NCBI RefSeq assembly: GCF_020535245.1
Contig: NZ_CP084911.1
Location: forward strand, 260,001-324,000
Length of the DNA: 64,000 nt
Direction of reading: 5' to 3'
DNA from: Asticcacaulis sp. AND118
GTDB taxonomy: Bacteria > Pseudomonadota > Alphaproteobacteria > Caulobacterales > Caulobacteraceae
Below are positions 58,690-64,000 of this stretch, piece by piece (the first letter of the stretch is position 1; each line of letters starts with the position of its first letter). The notes under the pieces were generated by a model. It was not told the origin of the DNA. It saw nothing but the letters and a program-made list of their open reading frames with translations, and made no database searches. Both the position numbers and the translations under genes were made by a program.

Positions 58690-59760
58690 ATGACGACCTA
58701 CCGCTTCGGCCCCTTTCTGCTCGATCCGCGCAACCGCCAGCTCAGCGGTCGTGAGGGCCCGGTGGAGTTGAACGCCCGCTATCTGGACGCGCTGGCCCTG
58801 ATGGTGCGCGAGCCGGGGCAGTTGATCACCAAGGACCGCTTTCTGGACGAGGTGTGGCGCGGTGTGCCGGTCACCGACGAAGCCCTGACCCAGTGCATTC
58901 GTACGCTCAGGCGGCAACTGGGCGACACCGCCGTCAATCCGCGCTTCATCGAGACGGTGACCAAGCACGGCTACCGCTTCATCGCCCCGGTCGAGGTGGC
59001 ACAGGAGGCGGTCGCCGAACCTGCGCCGGCGATGCCAAGGCCCGTGTCGGTCAAGGCGGTTCGCGCGCCGGTCTGGCGCGAAGGACTGGCGGCCGCCGGC
59101 GGGGCCTGCGTCGCCGGTTTGCTCGGCGGACTGATCTACGGTTTTGCCGCGGCGGCTCAGCCGGGGGCGGGCATGGGGGCGGTGTCGGTCCTGCTGGTGG
59201 TGCTGTGTCTGACCCTGATCGTGGCCGGGCTCGGCGGGGCCGGAGTCGGTTTCGGCATCGCCGCCGCCGGGCGGACCTCCGGGCCCGAAGCCGTGCGGCT
59301 GACGCTCGGCGGTGCGGCGGGCGGTCTGGTCGTCGGGGCGGTGGTCAAGCTGATCGGGCTGGACGCCTTCACCCTGTTGTTCGGACACGGCCCCGAAGGC
59401 ATGACCGGCGCGCCGGAAGGCCTGTTGTTGGGGGGCGCGGTCGGTTTCGGCCTGTGGCTGACCGGGCGGATGTCGGGCCTGCGCAAGGGCATGGCTTTGG
59501 CGGCTCTCAGCGGCGCGCTGACGGGCGGGCTTATTCCGGTGATGGGCGGGCGCGGTATGGCGGGCAGTCTGTACGAACTGGGTCAGCGTTTCCCGGACTC
59601 GCGGCTGAGTCTCGATCCGCTGTGGCGGCTGCTCGGGGATGAGGGTTTCGGACCGCTCAGCCAGATCGTCGCCGGCGTGCTGGAAGGCGCACTGTTCGGC
59701 GGCTGCATAGCCGGGGCGATCGGGCTGTATCGGCGCGCAAACGAAAACCCCCGCACCTGA
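58690..59760 (+). CDS. CadC-like regulator: winged helix fused to a membrane domain
   Basis: Residues 1-105 form an OmpR-type winged helix (FGPFLLDPRNRQLSG, GQLITKDRFLDEVWRG, FIETVTKHGYRFIAPV). After a short linker, residues 118-350 hold about six Gly/Ala-rich hydrophobic segments with a repeated GLLLGGAVGFG style. Most CadC-type regulators have one membrane helix and a periplasmic sensor, so a wholly intramembrane sensor region is unusual. Its ligand is unknown. It starts 30 bases behind the MocR gene and may be read with it. Confidence 0.82.
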   Translation: MTTYRFGPFLLDPRNRQLSGREGPVELNARYLDALALMVREPGQLITKDRFLDEVWRGVPVTDEALTQCIRTLRRQLGDTAVNPRFIETVTKHGYRFIAPVEVAQEAVAEPAPAMPRPVSVKAVRAPVWREGLAAAGGACVAGLLGGLIYGFAAAAQPGAGMGAVSVLLVVLCLTLIVAGLGGAGVGFGIAAAGRTSGPEAVRLTLGGAAGGLVVGAVVKLIGLDAFTLLFGHGPEGMTGAPEGLLLGGAVGFGLWLTGRMSGLRKGMALAALSGALTGGLIPVMGGRGMAGSLYELGQRFPDSRLSLDPLWRLLGDEGFGPLSQIVAGVLEGALFGGCIAGAIGLYRRANENPRT

Positions 59761-59770
59761 GATGCGGGGG
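59743..59770 (-). terminator. terminator of the pst operon
   Basis: CCCCCGCA (59748-59755) pairs with TGCGGGGG (59763-59770). Reading the minus strand, the stem is followed by TTTT. It lies 25 bases past the pstB stop and overlaps the end of the convergent CadC-like gene. Confidence 0.75.
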
Positions 59771-59794
59771 CATTAAAGCTGGTAGACCCGGTTT

Positions 59795-60595
59795 TTAGCC
59801 GAAACGGCCGCCGATATAGTCCGAGGTCTTTTCGCACTTCGGCTTGACGAACAGTTCTTCCGTCGGGCCGAACTCGACCATCTTGCCCAGGTACATGAAG
59901 CCCGTATAGTCCGACAGGCGCGCGGCCTGCTGCAGGTTGTGGGTCACGATGATGATGGTCAGGTCGCGCTTCAGCTCTTCAAGCGTGTCCTCCAGCTTGG
60001 CCGTCGAGATGGGGTCGAGCGCCGAGGCTGGTTCGTCGAGCAGCAGGATTTCCGGCTCGACCGCGATGCCGCGGGCCACGCACAGACGCTGCTGCTGACC
60101 GCCCGAAAGCGACAGGCCGGACTTGTTCAGCTTGTCCTTCACTTCGTCCCACAGGGCGGCGCGGCGCAGGGCCTTTTCCACCACTTCGTCCATCTGCGTC
60201 TTGGACTTCTTTTCGTACAGCTTCACGCCGAAGGCCACATTGTCGTAGATCGACATGGGGAAGGGGGTCGGCTTCTGGAACACCATGCCGACGCGGGCGC
60301 GCAGGGCCGTCAGGTCGACCTTGGAGCCCAGAATATTCTCGCCGTCGATCAGGATTTCGCCCTCGGCGCGCTGACCCGGATAGAGGTCGTAGATGCGGTT
60401 CATGGTGCGCAGAAGCGTCGACTTGCCGCAGCCGGACGGACCGATCAGGGCCGTGATGCCGTTGCGCTTGACCGGCATGGACACGCCGAACAACGACTGA
60501 TGCGTGCCGTAGTAGAAGTTGAGGTTCCGCGTTTCCAGCACAAGCTGATCGGCCGGGGGCGGGGTGATGACGCTTTGGAAATCGGTGTCGGACAT
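59795..60595 (-). CDS. pstB: phosphate ABC transporter ATP-binding protein PstB
   Basis: The 266-residue ATPase shows Walker [10 protein letters not shown] (52-60), the PstB-specific [10 protein letters not shown] and [22 protein letters not shown], signature [16 protein letters not shown], Walker [13 protein letters not shown] and [12 protein letters not shown]. It powers PstCA and is the last gene of pstSCAB. No phoU follows before the terminator, which is notable because phoU usually closes this operon. Confidence 0.95.
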   Translation of the reverse strand: MSDTDFQSVITPPPADQLVLETRNLNFYYGTHQSLFGVSMPVKRNGITALIGPSGCGKSTLLRTMNRIYDLYPGQRAEGEILIDGENILGSKVDLTALRARVGMVFQKPTPFPMSIYDNVAFGVKLYEKKSKTQMDEVVEKALRRAALWDEVKDKLNKSGLSLSGGQQQRLCVARGIAVEPEILLLDEPASALDPISTAKLEDTLEELKRDLTIIIVTHNLQQAARLSDYTGFMYLGKMVEFGPTEELFVKPKCEKTSDYIGGRFG

Positions 60596-60604
60596 GACGA
60601 GGCC

Positions 60605-61444
60605 TTACTTGTGATCTTTGTCGCGGGCGAGCCAGCGGCCCAGGATATTGACGCCCAGCACCGCCAGCGTAATCAGCAGCGCGCCGGCCCAGGCGAGCGT
60701 GTTCCACGTCTCGTAGGGGCTCATGGCGAAGGGATAGATAGCGCCGGGCAGGCTGGCGAAGGGCTTCGACATGTCGAAGCTGAGGAACTGGTTGTTGAGC
60801 GCGGTGAACAGCAGCGGCGCGGTTTCGCCGGAGATGCGGGCAAAGCCCAGCAGGCCGCCGGTCAGCATACCCGCGCCGGCCGCCTTCCAGATGATGCTGC
60901 GCACCGTGACCCACTGAGACGCGCCCAGCGCCATGCCGGCTTCGCGCAGGGCATTGGGCTGAAGGTTCAGGATGTCTTCGGTGGTGCGGGTGACGATGGG
61001 CGTGGCGAGGATGCCCAGCGCGATGGCCCCGGCCCAGCCGGAGAAGCCGCCGGTGGGCACGACGACCCACCAGTAGACGAACAGGCCGATCAGGATGGAC
61101 GGGGCCGACAGCAGCACGTCGTTGAGGAAGCGCACGACGTGGCCGTAAGGGGTGTCGCCGCCGATCTCGGCCAGCCAGGTGCCGGCCAGCACGCCGATGA
61201 CGACGGCGATCAGCATGGCGAACCCGCACATCAGCACCGAGCCGACGATGGCGTTACGCAGGCCGCCGGGCGAATCCGGGGCCGGCGTGTCGGCGGTGAA
61301 CAGCATCAGGTCCACGCCGCCGACGCCCTTGGTCAGCAGCGAGAACATGATGAGGGCCAGCGCGCCGAGGGCGACGAGAGCCGCGCCTGTGCAGACGACG
61401 ACGAAGGCCTGATTGGCGAATTTGCGGCGAAGGGCGCGATCCAT
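60605..61444 (-). CDS. pstA: phosphate ABC transporter permease PstA
   Basis: Six membrane helices are seen, with the EAA loop NALREAGMALGASQWVTVRSIIWKAAGAGMLTG. Start 61444 lies seven bases behind AGGAGG; an ATG at 61450 is too close to that site. The remaining features are those of a standard PstA of about 280 aa. pstB starts nine bases after its stop. Confidence 0.93.
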   Translation of the reverse strand: MDRALRRKFANQAFVVVCTGAALVALGALALIMFSLLTKGVGGVDLMLFTADTPAPDSPGGLRNAIVGSVLMCGFAMLIAVVIGVLAGTWLAEIGGDTPYGHVVRFLNDVLLSAPSILIGLFVYWWVVVPTGGFSGWAGAIALGILATPIVTRTTEDILNLQPNALREAGMALGASQWVTVRSIIWKAAGAGMLTGGLLGFARISGETAPLLFTALNNQFLSFDMSKPFASLPGAIYPFAMSPYETWNTLAWAGALLITLAVLGVNILGRWLARDKDHK

Positions 61445-61455
61445 GGTCATGCCTC

Positions 61456-62397
61456 CTAGTAACGCTGCGAGGACAGGAGCGCCCGGGCAATGGCCAGGAC
61501 GGTGAAGGTGATCAGGAACAGCACCAGACCCAGTGCGATCAGCGAGGCCAGGTGTACGCCCGACGCTTCGTTGAACTCGTTGGCGATGGTCGAGGCCAGC
61601 GTCGAGCCCGAGGCGAACAGCGAGTCGGGGAAGCGGTGCGAATTGCCGATGATGAAGGTCACGGCCATGGTCTCACCCAGGGCGCGGCCAAAGCCCAGCA
61701 TGACGACGCCGATCATGCCCTTCTTGACATAGGGGATCAGGACCGAACCGACGACTTCGAACGAGGTGCAGCCGAGGCCGAAGGCGGCTTCGCGGACCTG
61801 CGGCGGGATCGAGCGGAACAGTTCGCGGAACACCGCCGACATATAGGGCAGGATCATGATGGCCAGTACGATGGAGGCCGTGAAGATGTTGGCCCCGTTG
61901 GGCACGCCGGCCAGCAGCTTGCCCCAGAAGCTTTCGGGGTCGAGATTGGTCAGGATGGGCAACTGGATTGTACGCGCAAACCACGGCGCGAAGACGAACA
62001 GGCCCCACATGCCGTAGACGATCGACGGGATGCCGGCCAGCAGTTCAATGGCGGTCGAGATCGGCTGGGCGATGGCCTTGGGGCAATACTGCGTCAGGAA
62101 GACCGACACGCAGACCGCGATGGGTAGGGCGATGGTCAGCGACAGGACGGCGGTGATCAGCGTGCCGACGATGGGGCCCGCCGCGCCGTAGACTTCGGTG
62201 ACCGGGTTCCACGAACTCGAGGTCAGGAAGCCGAAGCCGAACTTCGAGATGGCGGGCCAGCCGCCGATGAACAGGGCGATGATCAGGCCGCCCAGAGTCA
62301 GCAGCAGGGTCGTTGCCGCCGCGAAGGCGAGGCCACGGAAGATCGGGTCCACCGGGTCCGGGTGGCGGGCGGTCTGAAGAGACATGTGGTTTTCCAT
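61456..62397 (-). CDS. pstC: phosphate ABC transporter permease PstC
   Basis: The 313-residue permease carries PstC hallmarks: SSWNPVTEVYGAAGPIVGTLITAVLSLTIALPIAV, ELLAGIPSIVYGMWGLFVFAP and VREAAFGLGCTSFEVV, with six helices. ATG 62397 lies four bases after the pstS stop; an internal ATG at 62385 is also possible. Confidence 0.94.
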   Translation of the reverse strand: MENHMSLQTARHPDPVDPIFRGLAFAAATTLLLTLGGLIIALFIGGWPAISKFGFGFLTSSSWNPVTEVYGAAGPIVGTLITAVLSLTIALPIAVCVSVFLTQYCPKAIAQPISTAIELLAGIPSIVYGMWGLFVFAPWFARTIQLPILTNLDPESFWGKLLAGVPNGANIFTASIVLAIMILPYMSAVFRELFRSIPPQVREAAFGLGCTSFEVVGSVLIPYVKKGMIGVVMLGFGRALGETMAVTFIIGNSHRFPDSLFASGSTLASTIANEFNEASGVHLASLIALGLVLFLITFTVLAIARALLSSQRY

Positions 62398-62401
62398 AAG
62401 C

Positions 62402-63514
62402 TTACTGACCGGAAGTGGCGGAGGCGGCCGCAGCCGGGGCGGCAGGTGCGTAGACCGGCTGGCCGTCTGCGCCCACGATCCGGGTCCACTGGGCGCGCAT
62501 CATCTGCTTCACTTCGGCGGGCAGGGGAACGTAGTGCATCTTGGTCGCCAGCGGGTCGCCGTGGGTGTAGGCCCAGTCGAAGAAGGTCAGGGCGGCGCGG
62601 GCGCTGGCCGGCTTGTCCTGCTTTTTGTGCATGACGATGAAGACGGTGGCGGTGATCGGCCAGGCGTTGGCGCCCGGCTGATCGAGCAGCAGGAGCTGGT
62701 TGCCCGGCGCATTGGCCCAGTCTGCGCCGGCGGCGGCAGCGGCGAAGGCGTCGATCGACGGGGCGATCATGTGGCCGTCGTGATTGCGCATATTGGCAAC
62801 TGCGGTGCCGGTGCGCGCGGCGACGGCGAATTCGACATAACCGATCGAGCCGAGGGTCTGCTTGACGAAGGCCGAGACGCCTTCATTGCCCTTACCGCCC
62901 AGACCCACCGGCCATTCCAGCGCATCGGCCGCGCCGACCTCTTCCTTCCAGGTGGGGCTGACCTTGGCCAGATAGTTGGAGAAGAGGAAGGTGGTGCCCG
63001 AACCATCGGCGCGGTGCACGACCGTGATCGGCAGGTGCGGCAGCTTCAGGCCGGGATTGAGCGCGGCGATGGCCGGGTCGTCCCAGCGCTTGACCTTGCC
63101 CATATAGATGTCGGCGATCAGCGGACCGGTCAGATTGATCTGACCCGTCTTGACGTCGGGCAGGTTCACGATGGGCACGATGCCGCCCATGACGATGGGG
63201 AATTGCAGCAGGCCCGATTCGTCGAGATCGGCGGGCTTCACGGGTTTGTCCGTCGCGCCGAAATCGACCGTCTTGACCTTGATCTGACGAACGCCACCGC
63301 CGGAGCCGATCGACTGATAGTTCAGGCGCACGCCCGTCGTGTCCTTATAGGTTTCGGCCCATTTTGCACCCAGAGGCGCGAAGAAGGTCGAACCGGCGCC
63401 GGTAATGTCGCCCGCCGCCGGCGCGTCCGCACCCTCAGCCGTCGCGGCACCCTTGTCGGAGCACGCGGTCAGCAGAAGCAGCGCGCCGAGCGCCAGGGCG
63501 AAGGGTTTGAACAT
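62402..63514 (-). CDS. pstS: phosphate-binding lipoprotein PstS
   Basis: A lipobox LLTAC (Cys about 18) opens a 370-residue PstS. The phosphate-binding loops ITGAGSTFFAPL, IGSGGGVRQI, VDFGATDKP and HRADGSGTTFLF are intact, as is GSIGYVEFAVA. An Ala/Pro-rich tail ends the protein. Start 63514 gives the lipoprotein signal; the upstream frame to 63577 does not. It heads pstSCAB, 141 bases behind a good Pho box. Confidence 0.95.
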   Translation of the reverse strand: MFKPFALALGALLLLTACSDKGAATAEGADAPAAGDITGAGSTFFAPLGAKWAETYKDTTGVRLNYQSIGSGGGVRQIKVKTVDFGATDKPVKPADLDESGLLQFPIVMGGIVPIVNLPDVKTGQINLTGPLIADIYMGKVKRWDDPAIAALNPGLKLPHLPITVVHRADGSGTTFLFSNYLAKVSPTWKEEVGAADALEWPVGLGGKGNEGVSAFVKQTLGSIGYVEFAVAARTGTAVANMRNHDGHMIAPSIDAFAAAAAGADWANAPGNQLLLLDQPGANAWPITATVFIVMHKKQDKPASARAALTFFDWAYTHGDPLATKMHYVPLPAEVKQMMRAQWTRIVGADGQPVYAPAAPAAAASATSGQ

Positions 63515-63654
63515 ACTCGTCTCCGATGATCCGGCGGACACGCTTCCGGCAAGAAGGTCGTATCCGAATCCAACCACCGGTAAATCACCGCTGCGTTAAA
63601 CTAATATGACGCAGGGGTAAACGGCAGGCGGCGCCGAAAGGCTGAGGCGGCATT

Positions 63655-63683
63655 ACAACAGTTTTATGACGGTTATGTGAAAG
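63655..63683 (-). promoter_or_regulatory. Pho box of the pst operon
   Basis: On the minus strand three 7-base units fall at exact 11-base steps: CTTTCAC, CCGTCAT and CTGTTGT, each joined by four mostly A/T bases. They match the PhoB half-site consensus CTGTCAT at five or more positions. This supports PhoB control of pstSCAB under low phosphate. Confidence 0.8.
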
Positions 63684-63720
63684 TCGCCGACCGTAAGCGC
63701 GCTTTACCGCCGACGTGACC

Positions 63721-64000
63721 TTATTTCAGCACGAACAGCCAGCGCATGACCTCGCGCAGTTCGCTGATCAGTGCGTCGCGCTTGATGTCGGGATTGGAAA
63801 TGGCGCGGATCCTCATGCCGTCGAACAGCATACCGATAATCTCGCTCCGCGCATCCAGCCGGGCCGGATCGCAGTCGGGATTGAGCCGCCGGCACAGTTG
63901 ACGGCCCAGTTCACGCTCCTGCACATCGGCGGCCTGAACGATGGCGGAAACGCGTGGATTGCGGGCGGCTTCGGCCATGACTTCGAGCGCCAGGCCGCTG
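63721..64000 (-). CDS. C-terminal part of a TetR-family regulator (cut by the window edge)
   Basis: Only the last 92 or so residues are visible; the gene enters from beyond the right edge, so the DNA-binding domain is not seen. The sequence ALEVMAEAARNPRVSAIVQAAD and RLDARSEIIGMLFDGMRIRAIS fits the ligand-binding half of TetR proteins. It lies on the minus strand upstream of the pst promoter. An internal ATG at 63978 is probably not the start. Confidence 0.6.
   Translation of the reverse strand, partial: SGLALEVMAEAARNPRVSAIVQAADVQERELGRQLCRRLNPDCDPARLDARSEIIGMLFDGMRIRAISNPDIKRDALISELREVMRWLFVLK

Noticed and set aside
1-64000. tRNA or rRNA genes, intact transposase or prophage genes
   Set aside because: I saw no cloverleaf with a TTCGA-type T-loop in any gap, no rRNA sequence and no transposase, integrase or phage structural protein. 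A dedicated tRNA scan would settle the first point.

Overview
The window looks like DNA from a freshwater or soil alphaproteobacterium of the Caulobacterales, most likely close to Asticcacaulis or Caulobacter. This is an inference from gene content: large TonB-dependent receptors (TBDRs), secreted glycoside hydrolases, GC-rich coding sequence, CtrA-like and GANTC sites, and a FAD halogenase of the type common in that order. Near the middle sits an iteron-type origin (about 40.37-41.15 kb) beside repA, a small partition gene and parA. Metabolic genes such as pstSCAB and metNIQ lie on the same molecule, so it is probably a secondary chromosome (chromid) or a very large plasmid.

Layout. 0-8 kb: a small hydrophilic protein, a single-domain response regulator, a tryptophan-halogenase-like flavoenzyme, a CPA2 antiporter, a Phd/VapC toxin-antitoxin pair with a repeat operator, a membrane protein, and metNIQ (methionine import). 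8-25 kb: a carbohydrate locus with two TBDRs, a FadR/UxuR-like GntR regulator, a GH2 enzyme, D-mannonate dehydratase and a GH67 alpha-glucuronidase. Four copies of ATTGG-NN-(A/T)GACC lie in front of the regulator/TBDR pair and in front of mannonate dehydratase. Together these suggest uptake and breakdown of glucuronoxylan or other glucuronides. 25-40 kb: cold-shock protein, GPH symporter with a divergent LacI regulator, a LysR gene divergent from a DJ-1/ABM/aldo-keto reductase operon with a textbook LysR box, a ThuA-like protein, GH16, a GH20 lipoprotein, YidB-like and M14 carboxypeptidase genes.

40-45.5 kb: replication and partition region, followed by an immunity-like Cys-containing protein flanked by 39-bp direct repeats and a second unknown protein. 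45.5-48 kb: DUF1345 membrane protein, a double-SIS aminosugar deaminase/isomerase and CutC; ACCAAT-type palindromes here and at GH20 suggest joint aminosugar control. 48-53 kb: a poly-Ser lipoprotein and a TBDR behind a PhoB-like box array. 53-59 kb: a LacI protein lacking half its effector domain, KduD, L-lactate dehydrogenase, an RibD-like reductase, an EamA exporter with a divergent MocR regulator, and a CadC-like membrane regulator. 59.8-63.5 kb: pstSCAB, itself behind a good Pho box. The right edge cuts a TetR-type gene.

The strongest leads are the iteron origin with cell-cycle-type sites, the Pho-box-linked lipoprotein/TBDR pair, and the glucuronate operator set. I saw no tRNA, rRNA, CRISPR array, prophage or intact insertion sequence.
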